Part shown: positions 42,071 through 50,880 of the stretch, piece by piece | Layout: each line of letters begins with the position of its first letter | How positions within the stretch are numbered: the first letter of the stretch is position 1 | DNA from: Lachnospiraceae bacterium | GTDB lineage: Bacteria; Bacillota; Clostridia; Lachnospirales; Lachnospiraceae | NCBI GenBank assembly: GCA_015056815.1 | Contig: SVFN01000003.1 | Span: 1-64,000, forward strand | Direction: 5' to 3' | Length of the DNA: 64,000 nucleotides | Program-made: the position numbers and the translations under genes | The notes under the pieces: model-generated | Seen by the model: the letters and a program-made list of their open reading frames with translations, nothing else | The model's database searches: none | Told to the model about the DNA's origin: nothing

Positions 42071-43144
42071 ATGAATCGTTCAAAGCGTGTAAATACAGTA
42101 GAATTATGGCGTTTTTTCTTCTGCATGGCAGTGCTGGGGCTTCATATCGGAGGCACCTTCGAGATTCCCTTTTTTACCGGAGGATATCTGGGGGTGGAAT
42201 TTTTCTTCCTGCTGTCCGGGTACGGGATCGGAGTAAATTATCAGAAGCATATCCGTGATACAGCGTGGAGCAAAAAGCTGTATGAGCTGGGACTGTATAT
42301 CGGCAGGCGATTGAAACAATTGTATCCGCTCTATTTCGCTGCATTGATATCTATGATTATAGTGCGGCTTTTGAACGGAGAGTGGAAAGCAGTGGAAGTG
42401 GTCACGCACTTGAAAAACGGATGGGCGGAGTTTCTCCTGATGCAGTGCGGACCTCTGGGAAACGAGGTGCTCATCAGCGCGGACTGGTATGTGGCAAGTG
42501 TCTTCTGGGGCGGGATCATTGTATTGCTTCTTTTGATCGTGACGGATAAGATCGGCGGATTATTAATATGCCCTGTGATCGGGATCGGCATCTACGCATA
42601 TTATTTCAGGCTGATCGGCAAGATCGATGTGATCTTTTCCTATCATGCACTTCTTCGCGGGATTGCAGGGATCTGCCTGGGCGTGTTTTTGTGTTTTCTA
42701 ATAAGTTCAATCGATGCGCGAAGAAAAAAAGCGCAGCAGGAGTATCCGGCGGATATATCAGGGATACAGACAAAGGACGGTGCGGCAGAAGTATTCGGCA
42801 GTCTGAGTGGAGAAGCGAAGGATAAGATAACCGATAAAGCAGATGCAGGTCGGGGGTTAAGAGAGAAGTGTCCGGAAAAACGCAAGGGTATGACTCTCGT
42901 CTGGTATATACTTGCTAATCTCGTCTTACTGGCAATCTTTATCTACACTTACAACGGACATCGCTGCTGGAAGGACTTTCTGGTGATCGCGTTGTACTGG
43001 ATCAGTTTATTCTGGCTCTTCATGACGAAGATACAGTTTAGCGAAAAGACGGAGAAAGCATTCGGATGGCTCGGCAGGATCACCTATCCCATCTACATTT
43101 TGCATATGCCGGTATTGGAGCTGATCAAAATGCTGTTACATTGA
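42071..43144 (+). CDS. Acyltransferase-3 family membrane protein
   Basis: About 357 residues with some ten membrane helices. Family marks are LWRFFFCMAVLGLHIGG with the catalytic-type His, GYLGVEFFFLLSGYGIG, and the closing FGWLGRITYPIYILHMPVLE. Such proteins O-acetylate or O-acylate surface sugars or peptidoglycan. A long polar loop (about 220-265) lies in the middle. ATG 42071 is preferred, but TTG 42056 is in frame and a GAAAGG lies too close to it; neither start is convincing. No polysaccharide cluster is adjacent, so the acceptor is unknown. Confidence 0.8.
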   Translation: MNRSKRVNTVELWRFFFCMAVLGLHIGGTFEIPFFTGGYLGVEFFFLLSGYGIGVNYQKHIRDTAWSKKLYELGLYIGRRLKQLYPLYFAALISMIIVRLLNGEWKAVEVVTHLKNGWAEFLLMQCGPLGNEVLISADWYVASVFWGGIIVLLLLIVTDKIGGLLICPVIGIGIYAYYFRLIGKIDVIFSYHALLRGIAGICLGVFLCFLISSIDARRKKAQQEYPADISGIQTKDGAAEVFGSLSGEAKDKITDKADAGRGLREKCPEKRKGMTLVWYILANLVLLAIFIYTYNGHRCWKDFLVIALYWISLFWLFMTKIQFSEKTEKAFGWLGRITYPIYILHMPVLELIKMLLH

Positions 43145-43306
43145 TGGAAATTCATTTTGTTTACGGAATGATAAAAGAGCGGTTTTGATCGGTTTTTCAA
43201 AGTCGGGAATACTGACAGGGAAGGGATGAATATGATTTACAATAGCATGTGGTGACAGCAAAGGAAAATCAAGTGATTCCGTTTTTTGACACAGAAAGGA
43301 GTTATT

Positions 43307-43861
43307 ATGAAATTTAAATCAACAGACGAATTGGAACAGTTTCGCTTTCAGGATGCACAGATTCATTCCTTTTTGGAAAAGGATCAGGTGCTTTCCATGG
43401 AATTAGAGGCGGTGATCGTAAGGGGGAAACATCCGTTAAATGAGACCTATACTGACCGCTATGCGGATACGGTCTATGCCAGATTTCTCGGCGGTAAGAT
43501 CGTGAGGGCTTTTAAAGAGGGATACCGTTATTATGATGCCAGTGATAAACTGGTGGAGGAAGTCCCGGATGAAGAGCTGGATGCTGCAGAGTCTGCCGGA
43601 CTACGTAAGCTCTGTAAGGATGGGCATATATTTGTATTGGAATCCCCGAAGTCTTTAAAGGAAAAACTGGAAGAGCAGTTTCCGGAACAGATGGAAGAAT
43701 ATGCGGTTACGGCGAAAGAGAACGGCGAAAAAGTTGCCATTCTGGCAGTGGATGTGGATTCCGAGGAGGAAGAGAGGGAATTTACGTACTGGATGGCGAT
43801 CGCGTATGATAAGGTGGTGCTGGAATGGGAGCATATGATGAATAAGCCGGAGCAGATGTAA
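43307..43861 (+). CDS. Hypothetical soluble protein
   Basis: A 184-residue acidic protein with AAAGGAG before ATG 43307. The N-terminal half is beta-rich (HSFLEKDQVLSMELEAVIVR, YARFLGGKIVRAFKEGY), followed by an acidic stretch (EEVPDEELDAAE) and a second beta region. It has no catalytic motif or membrane segment, and no family is recognised. It stands alone. A stretch just upstream (43155-43180, TTTACGGAATG) faintly resembles arm C of the three-arm leader, but the other arms are missing. Confidence 0.6.
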   Translation: MKFKSTDELEQFRFQDAQIHSFLEKDQVLSMELEAVIVRGKHPLNETYTDRYADTVYARFLGGKIVRAFKEGYRYYDASDKLVEEVPDEELDAAESAGLRKLCKDGHIFVLESPKSLKEKLEEQFPEQMEEYAVTAKENGEKVAILAVDVDSEEEEREFTYWMAIAYDKVVLEWEHMMNKPEQM

Positions 43862-44210
43862 AAATATAATACGAACGAATTTACTTGCCCGCTGATAATC
43901 GATAGGATGACTGGCACAAATTTGCGCTCACAGGTTAGATGTATCGAAAATGAAAATCATGAACCAATGAAAGGGAAGATTCTGTCATAAGCATAGGATA
44001 CGAATGCCGTTAGTACAGCGGCAGGAATTTTTAAAATGATGTATAAATTATAAAAAAACAAGCATACTATCTCTTACAGGCGATCAGAAATGCATGACAT
44101 TTCATGTCTGTTTTTCAAGTGCGAAAATGGAGTATCCGGCGAAAGAGATGCTTTCGGACGGATAACGGAGAGTTCAGTATCAGAACGCCGGGAAGTAAAG
44201 AGGGCTTCTG

Positions 44211-44312
44211 ATTTTCTTATCATTTTTGAAAAACAGTAAGAAAAAATGGCGCCGGAGAATCTTCTCTGCCATCCTGCACCATTTGTTTTCTTACGGAACT
44301 AAAAATAGGAGG
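44211..44312 (+). promoter_or_regulatory. Three-arm leader element, copy 3
   Basis: Arm A ATTTTCTTAT (44211-44220), arm B GTAAGAAAAAATGGCGCC (44236-44253) and arm C CACCATTTGTTTTCTTAC (44277-44294) with GGAACTAAAAAT and the ribosome site AGGAGG (44307-44312). B can pair with A (about 8 bp) or with C (about 16 positions). The preceding 43862-44210 stretch has no gene I can support. Confidence 0.6.
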
Positions 44313-44321
44313 TAGTATGTT

Positions 44322-44636
44322 ATGGCAGCTTTGACTTGTTATGCAAAGGCTTGCAGTTATAATGATGATTGTAAATGCTGTAAGGGAGATATCATGGTGG
44401 GAGGACGACATGCGGAATGCAGTAAGGATACCTGCTGTGATTCCTTTAGAGATCATGTGAGTGACCGTTTTTCCAATTCGTTAGATCACCCATGCCAGAC
44501 GATCAGCATTGACTGTGAGGCAACCAACTGTGTCTACAATACCAATTACCGCTGCTTCGCTCAGGTTGTCAAGATCGAAGGATCCGATGCAGTGAGACGC
44601 GGGGAGACAGCATGCGCTACATTTAGCGAGAGATAA
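44322..44636 (+). CDS. DUF1540 cysteine-rich protein
   Basis: A 104-residue protein with two DUF1540-like units, CYAKACSYNDDCKCCKGDI and DCEATNCVYNTNYRCFAQVV, each with four or more spaced Cys residues, and a final GETACATF. The pattern suggests zinc or other metal binding; the family's role is unknown. AGGAGG 9 nt before ATG 44322 supports the start. It has the three-arm leader and its own terminator at 44658, so it forms a single-gene unit. Confidence 0.85.
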   Translation: MAALTCYAKACSYNDDCKCCKGDIMVGGRHAECSKDTCCDSFRDHVSDRFSNSLDHPCQTISIDCEATNCVYNTNYRCFAQVVKIEGSDAVRRGETACATFSER

Positions 44637-44657
44637 TGGTTTTTATCATGGTACAAG

Positions 44658-44685
44658 ACGGGTGGGAATTTCCTACCCGTTTTTT
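44658..44685 (+). terminator. Rho-independent terminator after the DUF1540 gene
   Basis: ACGGGTGGG pairs with CCTACCCGT (one G-U pair) around AATTT, followed by TTTTTT. Confidence 0.88.
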
Positions 44686-44822
44686 GCGCGATAAGCCCGT
44701 CAAGCGCATGTTATATTTATATGAACATGCATTTGGCGGGCAACGCGATAATCGAGAGGGGTGTCTTTTCCCAGCTCGATTCGCAAAGCACCTTTGGGAT
44801 TATATTACACTTCACTTCCGGT

Positions 44823-44870
44823 GAGGATTTATGCTGGCGAGGATTTATCCTGTCGAGGATTCATCCTGTA
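44823..44870 (+). repeat. Three 16-bp tandem repeats
   Basis: GAGGATTTATGCTGGC, GAGGATTTATCCTGTC and GAGGATTCATCCTGTA follow each other without gaps in a non-coding stretch. The rest of 44686-44980 holds no gene I can support. Confidence 0.6.
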
Positions 44871-44980
44871 AAGGTGCGTTCCGTTAGAACGAAAGATTGT
44901 AATTGCAGGGAGAGTATTGTAAAATAGAGTAATGGTTTTACACTATTTATGATCTTATAGAATTTATACGAGGAAAAACA

Positions 44981-45181
44981 ATGATCAAGAATAAGTTTGG
45001 AATGTTTGTAGTTTATTGTGTGATGTTTACCCTGTTCTGGAATCTAATGGATTATGTACATGCGACGGTGATTATGAAAGGTGCATTTTCGTTTGACCCC
45101 GGGCGTAACCTGACAGAACCGCTTGCGATCGCAGTGGCAGTCGGCTATTTTCTGTATCTGCGTAAGAAAGATGATAAATAG
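44981..45181 (+). CDS. 66-residue membrane protein
   Basis: Two hydrophobic segments (MFVVYCVMFTLFWNLM and LAIAVAVGYFLYL) around a short polar stretch (HATVIMKGAFSFDPGRN), ending in RKKDDK. ACGAGGAAAA supports ATG 44981. It lies 38 bp before the DUF218 gene and could be co-transcribed with it. No family recognised. Confidence 0.6.
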   Translation: MIKNKFGMFVVYCVMFTLFWNLMDYVHATVIMKGAFSFDPGRNLTEPLAIAVAVGYFLYLRKKDDK

Positions 45182-45219
45182 CAACAGATTATTTTGACAA
45201 AAGGGTGCGGTAAGCGAAT

Positions 45220-46002
45220 ATGAATTTGTTTTTTATTCTGGCAATCGCCTGTGTATTATACTTTATCATGATCCTGCTCTATTGCGGCATGACAACGAAG
45301 TTTTTCTTCTTCTGGCTGTTTTTGGGAGCTGTTTTTGCCGGCCTTGGCTTTTTAAAAAGCAACCCGCAGGGAGGAGGAATGCTTTCGGTACATACTTTTT
45401 TGAAGGATAGCATCCACGCAGTTCCGATCTGGCTCAAGAGAGGATTTGCAGTACTGTTTATAGCAGGTGTCTGCGTCTTTGGTGTGACGGAGATCATGAT
45501 CTTAAGCCAGTGCTTTGCAAAAGGGCGGGAGAATCTTGACTATGTCATTGTGCTGGGTGCCGGTGTGCGGCCGGGCGGGAATCCGAGCAAGGCCTTGCAG
45601 AAGCGATTGGACAAGGCTTATGAGTATGCCCTTCGCAATCCGGATACGATGTTTATCTTATCCGGCGGCAAGGGAGCCGATGAGCCGGTCAGCGAGGCAG
45701 ACTGTATGTATGACTATCTTATGCGAAAGGGCTTTGATGCAAAACACCTGATCAAAGAAGATCGGTCCACCAGCACCAATGAAAATCTGAAATTCAGCAG
45801 GAAGCTGATCCCTGCGGGAAAAAGTGTGGGGATTATCAGCAATAACTTTCACATTTTCCGGGCGGTACATATCGCGAAATACTATGGATTCGAACAGGTC
45901 TGCGGCATCGCGGCCAAAGGAGATCTTCCCACGGCGATGAATAATTTTGTGCGGGAGTTTTTTGGCGTGATGAAGGATCTGGTGATCATGCGCAGATTAT
46001 AG
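45220..46002 (+). CDS. YdcF/DUF218 family membrane protein
   Basis: A 260-residue protein with N-terminal membrane helices (about 1-40 and 65-100) and a DUF218 domain (about 105-260). Family marks are YVIVLGAGVRPGGNPSKALQ, FILSGGKGADEP, SEADCMYDYL, EDRSTSTNENL and VGIISNNFHIFRA. YdcF/SanA-type proteins are linked to envelope integrity and may bind nucleotide cofactors; the exact reaction is not known. The ribosome site is weak (GGTGCGGTAAG). Confidence 0.85.
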   Translation: MNLFFILAIACVLYFIMILLYCGMTTKFFFFWLFLGAVFAGLGFLKSNPQGGGMLSVHTFLKDSIHAVPIWLKRGFAVLFIAGVCVFGVTEIMILSQCFAKGRENLDYVIVLGAGVRPGGNPSKALQKRLDKAYEYALRNPDTMFILSGGKGADEPVSEADCMYDYLMRKGFDAKHLIKEDRSTSTNENLKFSRKLIPAGKSVGIISNNFHIFRAVHIAKYYGFEQVCGIAAKGDLPTAMNNFVREFFGVMKDLVIMRRL

Positions 46003-46041
46003 ATCAACCGGGCAAAGGGATCAAAGCGGTCCCAAAAGCAT

Positions 46042-46065
46042 TCGGGGAGAGCATCTCCGATTTTT
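46042..46065 (+). terminator. Probable terminator after the YdcF-like gene
   Basis: GGAGA and TCTCC arms around GCA, with flanking T and A pairs, followed by TTTTT. The stem is short and may contain a two-base bulge. Confidence 0.5.
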
Positions 46066-46093
46066 GCTACAATTGACAGGTGCGAATGATTGA

Positions 46094-46363
46094 GGACTTA
46101 CGAATAAAGGATGGGCTGATCAAACCAACAAAATCCGGATTGCCAATGATATGTGCGGTGTGTTTATTGACCGCTTCGGAAAGGATATCTCATTTCGGAA
46201 AGTGGATGAAGAACACAGCGAATTCAGCGTGGATGTGAATGTGAGTCCGCAGTTCTTCGGCTGGATCTTTTCCCTTGGAAGAGATGTCAGGGTAGTTGGC
46301 CCTAAGAAAGTAGTGGAGGAGATGAAAAAAGCAGCTAAGGAATTCCTGCGAAATCTTGAATAA
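46094..46363 (+). pseudogene. C-terminal remnant of a WYL-domain regulator
   Basis: An open frame after TGA 46091 reads NKIRIANDMCGVFIDRFGKD, then FSVDVNVSPQFFGWIFSLG, VRVVGPKKVVEEMKKAA and ends at TAA 46363. This is the WCX/WYL C-terminal region of YafY-like transcription regulators. The winged-helix DNA-binding domain and most of the WYL domain are missing, and no good start codon or ribosome site is present. It is a decayed 3' end, marking the beginning of the rearranged region. Confidence 0.7.
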
Positions 46364-46449
46364 CGGAATTGAACATAAGCGCAAAAAACGATATACTATA
46401 ATGAATAAAATCGATGTGATCTTAGACCGGCAGGAAGTGAGGAAAAGCT

Positions 46450-48057
46450 ATGGGAATGTATGTAGATCCGGGGAATGAAAGTTTTCTGAGAGCGATCAGC
46501 TCTGATATATATATTGATAAAACAGAAATGCTTTCTATACTGAATAAAAGTATCGGAAAGGAAAAATGCTATTTTGCCGTAAGTCGTGCGAGAAGATTCG
46601 GCAAGTCTATGGCTGCGGGAATGATGGATGCATATTACAGTATAGGTTGTGATTCCAAAGAATTGTTTGCAAAACTCAAAATTGCGAACGATCCGGACTT
46701 TGTGACGCATCTTAATCGGTATCATGTACTTCATTTTGATATGGCGACCTTTTTGAATGAAGCAAGAGAGGGAGAGAATCCGATTGATCTGATGAATGAG
46801 ATGATTCTGAAGGATTTCAGGAAGACTTACCCTTCAATGGTAAGTGAGAATATCAGGACGGTTCCGGAGGCTGTTTCAGAAGTATGGCAAAGTGACGGGA
46901 AGAGATTTGTGATCATCATAGATGAGTGGGATTGCGTGATCCGGGATGCAAAGAACGACCGGAAGCTGATCGCGGATTATTTAAAGTATCTGAGAGGATT
47001 TTTTAAGACGGAGGAATCCAAAAAATTTCTTGCTCTCGGTTATATTACGGGGATACTTCCCATCAAGAAGTTTGACGGGGAGTCCGCGATGAACAATTTT
47101 ACCGAGTATACGATGATCTCACCCAGGAATCTCGCGCCCTATTTTGGATTTACCGACGAGGAGATGAAGCCTTATCTGGATCAGAGCGGGATGTCGCCTG
47201 AGGATATCCAAAAATGGTATGATGGATATATCATGGAAACTTTGAGAAAGGATGGGACATATTCTTATGTCCATATGTACAATCCCAATTCGATCGTGGA
47301 TGCGATCACATTTCACAAGATAGATTCTTATTGGAAGAATACCGGAGCCTTCCGTTATCTGAATGATTATATCGGGAGAAACGAGGACGGGCTGAAGGAT
47401 GCCGTGATCCGTATGCTGGCCGGAGAGGAGTATCCGGTGGATGTTGAGACATTCCAGAATGACCTTACCAGCTTTACGGGGAAGGATGATGTTTTGACCG
47501 CGCTGATCCATATGGGATATCTCGGCTATGATGTGCGGACAGGAAAGGCTTTTATTCCGAATGAAGAGGTAAGAGAGGTATTTAACAGCGCCATCAAAGT
47601 TGGTGACTGGAAGGACATCAGCGATGCACTGCGAAATTCCGACGCCGTATTGGAAGCAACATGGCAGAAAGACGGCGATAAGGTGGCACAGATGATCGCG
47701 AAGTCCCATCAGGATTATACAAGTATTTTGGAGTATCATGATGAGAACTCTCTGGCGCTTGCCATTATGATGACCTATTACACAGCGAGAAAACATTATG
47801 TGATCGTGCGGGAACTGCCGTCGGGCAAGGGTTTTGCTGACATCGTATTTCTCCCGAAAAGAAACAGTGACAAGCCTGCCATGATCGTTGAACTCAAATG
47901 GGATCAGGATGCCGATACCGCCATAAGACAGATTCATAGCAGGAATTATGTGGGAAAGCTTGCGGAGTATGGAGAAGAAATCCTTTTGGTGGGGATCAAC
48001 TATGACAAGTCGGAAAAAGAGTATCACTGCAAAATAGAAGCGATTCAGCTATCATGA
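46450..48057 (+). CDS. AAA-like ATPase with PD-(D/E)XK nuclease tail (AAA_9/DUF1703)
   Basis: A 535-residue protein of a family abundant in gut Clostridia and Bacteroidetes. The N-terminus has a degenerate phosphate-binding motif, SRARRFGKSMAAGMM, and a Walker B-like VIIIDEWDCV. The C-terminus has a PD-(D/E)XK pattern, GKGFADIVFLPKRN followed by AMIVELKW with the Asp and Glu-x-Lys ligands. GTGAGGAAAAG supports ATG 46450. Copies are usually numerous and their role is uncertain; defence or mobile-element functions are suspected. Confidence 0.82.
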   Translation: MGMYVDPGNESFLRAISSDIYIDKTEMLSILNKSIGKEKCYFAVSRARRFGKSMAAGMMDAYYSIGCDSKELFAKLKIANDPDFVTHLNRYHVLHFDMATFLNEAREGENPIDLMNEMILKDFRKTYPSMVSENIRTVPEAVSEVWQSDGKRFVIIIDEWDCVIRDAKNDRKLIADYLKYLRGFFKTEESKKFLALGYITGILPIKKFDGESAMNNFTEYTMISPRNLAPYFGFTDEEMKPYLDQSGMSPEDIQKWYDGYIMETLRKDGTYSYVHMYNPNSIVDAITFHKIDSYWKNTGAFRYLNDYIGRNEDGLKDAVIRMLAGEEYPVDVETFQNDLTSFTGKDDVLTALIHMGYLGYDVRTGKAFIPNEEVREVFNSAIKVGDWKDISDALRNSDAVLEATWQKDGDKVAQMIAKSHQDYTSILEYHDENSLALAIMMTYYTARKHYVIVRELPSGKGFADIVFLPKRNSDKPAMIVELKWDQDADTAIRQIHSRNYVGKLAEYGEEILLVGINYDKSEKEYHCKIEAIQLS

Positions 48058-48304
48058 AGCAAAGGAGAGGAAACGGGGTGGTCCTAAATGGAACCAATAA
48101 TGAATAATTGATCGATAAAGGAACATATAGGTTTTCTGTGTGATGAAAAGATTCTTGTCAGCGACAGGGATCTTTTTTTGTGACGATAGAGCAAATCCAA
48201 ATGCCGAAAGGCAATACTGCGATGCCGGATACTTGAGCTGGCATTTTTAACGGGCACATTATCAATATAATGGATAGTATCAAGTGCTTACTTATTCCTT
48301 TGAT

Positions 48305-48469
48305 ATGAAAGTGATGACGGAAGTCTGCTGTGATAATCTCGAAGCAGTAGAAGATTATGTTTGCGGACCCCGCAGCAGACGTAAGGAGGACGAGACGCCG
48401 GAGGAAATAACGACACAGGAAGCGGAAGCAGAGCCGGAAGAAAAAACGTTGGATGATATAGCCGGCTGA
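48305..48469 (+). CDS. Possible small acidic ORF in a gene-poor stretch
   Basis: A 54-residue frame, MKVMTEVCCDNLEAVEDYVC followed by an acidic Glu/Thr-rich tail ending TLDDIAG. No ribosome site is visible before ATG 48305, so it may be a remnant. A further short stretch near 48500-48608 has GGGAGGTGA before an ATG and Cys-rich codons (CCLTCRFYG) near its end, but I could not resolve one continuous frame. The rest of 48058-48667 holds nothing I can support. Confidence 0.3.
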   Translation: MKVMTEVCCDNLEAVEDYVCGPRSRRKEDETPEEITTQEAEAEPEEKTLDDIAG

Positions 48470-48667
48470 CAAATCATGCATCATCCGGGAGGTGAAAAAG
48501 ATGGGACGATTTCTGTATTGGCTCAGACGCGGTAAACGTATCAGGGAGAAAAGATGCGAGCGGTGTTGTCTGACTTGTAGATTTTATGGGGAGTGTAGAG
48601 GGGAATAAAACGAAAGGCTAAAAGTGACATTTGAATCATTAAGGGTGTGATACACCGGCTAATAACT

Positions 48668-48805
48668 ATGAAAGAGTATATTACCAAGGGCTTTGTATTG
48701 AATGATGATATGCAAAAAAATGGCAGACCGCTTGGAAAAGATTACTTTGATGAGATGACGGAGCGGATTCGTGAGATCAGAGCCAGCGCGAGAAGAGATA
48801 TATGA
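48668..48805 (+). pseudogene. Fragment of a RhuM-like protein
   Basis: A 45-residue frame starting MKEYITKGFVLNDDMQKNGR and continuing LGKDYFDEMTERIREIRASA. This matches an internal stretch of RhuM-family virulence proteins, which are normally over 300 residues. There is no ribosome site, and the parts on both sides are gone, so it is a leftover from deletion or insertion. Confidence 0.65.
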
Positions 48806-48987
48806 TTAGAGAAGATATCCTGCTAGAGTGTGTATACAAATAATAACCTAAGTATAAAAACGCCGCTTTTGGGGCAAAACAAACGCGAAAGCAGGAGAAA
48901 ATCTTTCTGGCAAACCAAATTTCTGGTTTACTAGAAAGATTTTTGTGCTATAATGTATGGCAAAAGAAACTTAGGAGGAGAGTGCAA

Positions 48988-50163
48988 ATGCTGATCGGAT
49001 TTACCTTCAACAATTTTTGTTCTTTCAATATTGAAAGTGAATTCAGCATGGAAGCGCCTACAGGAAAGGTTAAGGCACGTTTCCCTGATAATTATTCATC
49101 CACGGATGCCGGATACGATCTTTTAAAGACCTCTGTTATCGTCGGCGAGAACGCCGGCGGTAAGTCAAATTTCATCGGGAGTCTGAGATTCCTTAAGAGT
49201 TTGGTGGATGTGAATTCGCAGGTTCAATCTGTAGGAGCATATGTTAATGCGACAAGTGCCATTACAGAAAAGAATCCGGTGCAAAGATTTGAGATTACCT
49301 TTGTTTCTGTTTGCGGGCAGATCTATAGATACGCGCTTGCCATCGATAAAGCAGGTATTAGAAGAGAAGCTCTCTATAAGCAAAACAAACGGAGAGCGGT
49401 TTTTTCATGTCTGTTTGCAGTTGAGCGTAACACAGACGGAAAGTATGAAAAGAAAGATGGGAAATTCGATGAGTTGTCGACTGTATTAAAGAACAGCAAT
49501 AATAGCTATGGCCTATTTGTAAGTAAACTTGCGCTTTTAGGGAACAGGGATGCTACCCAAACGGTAAGGTGGTTTAAAGAGGTTCTTCTTCCGGGCACAG
49601 TACCTAAGGACAGGGAGAATGATCCTGCCGGAAGAGATTTGGATATAAAGGTCATGAAAGACCCTCGCTTTCTGGAAATCTTCCGCATGGTTGATTACAG
49701 CATTTGCAGCATAGAGGTGGATAATGACAAGCCTTATGGAAAATCACTTATTATCCGCAAAGATGCTGACGGGAATGAGATCAGGAGAGAACTTCAGCAG
49801 GATTCAACAGGTGTAAGGGAATTTTTTGCATGGGCTGTGCAGATATTCCGTGTAGTATACGAGAATAGGGTCGTCTTTGCGGACGAAATGGACAGAGTTT
49901 TGAATCCGATCCTCTCTGACAAAGTAATAGCATTCGTGAATGGGGTGGAGCATCATGGCCAGTTCATTTTCTCCACGCATAATGTACTGCATCTGAATCT
50001 GAAGACCTATATGAAGGAACAGATTTATTTTGTGACTAAGAGTAAAGACAGTTTAACATCGGAATTATATTCCTTGGCGGATTTTCCGGAAGTCAGATAT
50101 GAGACTGCCAAGGTCTATGAGTTCTATATGAAGGGCATTTTGGGAGGTACGGCATTTGAGTAG
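48988..50163 (+). CDS. AbiLi/RloA-like AAA ATPase
   Basis: A 391-residue ATPase. ATG 48988 follows AGGAGGAGAG; an in-frame TTG upstream is not needed. It begins with the AAA_15/21 pattern LIGFTFNNFCSFNIESEFSM, has the phosphate loop VGENAGGKSN, a Walker B-like VVFADEMDRVLNP and the switch FIFSTHN. The next gene overlaps by 8 nt and encodes an RloB-like partner. ATPase plus RloB pairs form the AbiL (AbiLi/AbiLii) phage abortive-infection system and the rloAB insert in type I restriction loci. The ATPase looks complete, but its partner is broken here. Confidence 0.85.
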   Translation: MLIGFTFNNFCSFNIESEFSMEAPTGKVKARFPDNYSSTDAGYDLLKTSVIVGENAGGKSNFIGSLRFLKSLVDVNSQVQSVGAYVNATSAITEKNPVQRFEITFVSVCGQIYRYALAIDKAGIRREALYKQNKRRAVFSCLFAVERNTDGKYEKKDGKFDELSTVLKNSNNSYGLFVSKLALLGNRDATQTVRWFKEVLLPGTVPKDRENDPAGRDLDIKVMKDPRFLEIFRMVDYSICSIEVDNDKPYGKSLIIRKDADGNEIRRELQQDSTGVREFFAWAVQIFRVVYENRVVFADEMDRVLNPILSDKVIAFVNGVEHHGQFIFSTHNVLHLNLKTYMKEQIYFVTKSKDSLTSELYSLADFPEVRYETAKVYEFYMKGILGGTAFE

Positions 50164-50805
50164 AGAACAGCGTGTACTGAAGAAGCGGTACGCTATTTTC
50201 TGTGAAGGCGATACCGAATACAACTATATTGATAAGATGAGAAAGAAGCAGGGAGTGGAACTTGTCCTGAAACCAATCAACATGCATGGCGGAGGATATT
50301 CCAATTTCCTGCGTCAGATAAAGAAGGAGGCGCCGACAAACTACCTCGCGAAGTTTATCATAGTAGATGCGGACAGGATCGTAAAAGTTCCGGGAGAAAA
50401 AGAAAATTTTCTGAAGCCTCTGGAATACTGCAGGATTCAGAATGATAAGGGCAATACGCCCTTATTTATCATCGCTGACAATCCGGATTTGAGTATGTGG
50501 CATGTCTTCATGATGCAGATTACAAAGGTCAGGATGTAAAGAACTATATCGAGAAGATGTGGGGGTATAAGGATCTTGATGCTTTCAAAAACGACACGGA
50601 GGTTTATGAGTTTTTAAATACCGGGAAGAAGTCTTTTGAAAATCTGCTAAAAATTATACGCAGACAGGATAAACTGGTGAAGAACCGATATGAGATCAAG
50701 AAAAAGACTTTTGATATCAGTATCAGATCCACCATATTTAATCAAGATATGCTTGATCAAAGAGTCAGTAACATTGAAGAGTTCTTTGATGTGATTGATT
50801 GGTAA
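50156..50805 (+). pseudogene. AbiLii/RloB-like gene with a one-base frameshift
   Basis: Frame one, from ATG 50156, reads KKRYAIFCEGDTEYNYIDKM with the family EGxTE signature and FIIVDADR, then leaves the expected sequence at 50488-50491. Frame two continues exactly: EYVACLHDADYKGQDVKNYI to FFDVIDW, ending at TAA 50805. Adding one T to the TTT at 50488-50490 restores a single product of about 216 residues, the usual RloB length. The rest is undamaged, so this is a recent mutation, a phase-variable switch or a sequencing error. The start overlaps the ATPase gene by 8 nt. Confidence 0.8.
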
Positions 50806-50880
50806 ATGAAAGGTCTAATCCTCCAGCTATGCTGGGGAGAATAATCGGTTTGTGAAAGATAATTAGAGCACTTATCATAG

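Noticed and set aside
43155-43180. Fourth copy of the three-arm leader (TTTACGGAATGATAAAA)
   Set aside because: Only an arm C-like stretch is present; no pairing arm B follows or precedes, and the gene start is 127 bp away.
46020-46150. tRNA gene as an island attachment site
   Set aside because: No cloverleaf or T-loop sequence could be found; only a terminator-like stem is present.
47119-48027. 302-codon minus-strand frame opposite the AAA_9/DUF1703 gene
   Set aside because: It is antisense to a well-supported gene, and its translation has no recognisable motif and an odd composition.
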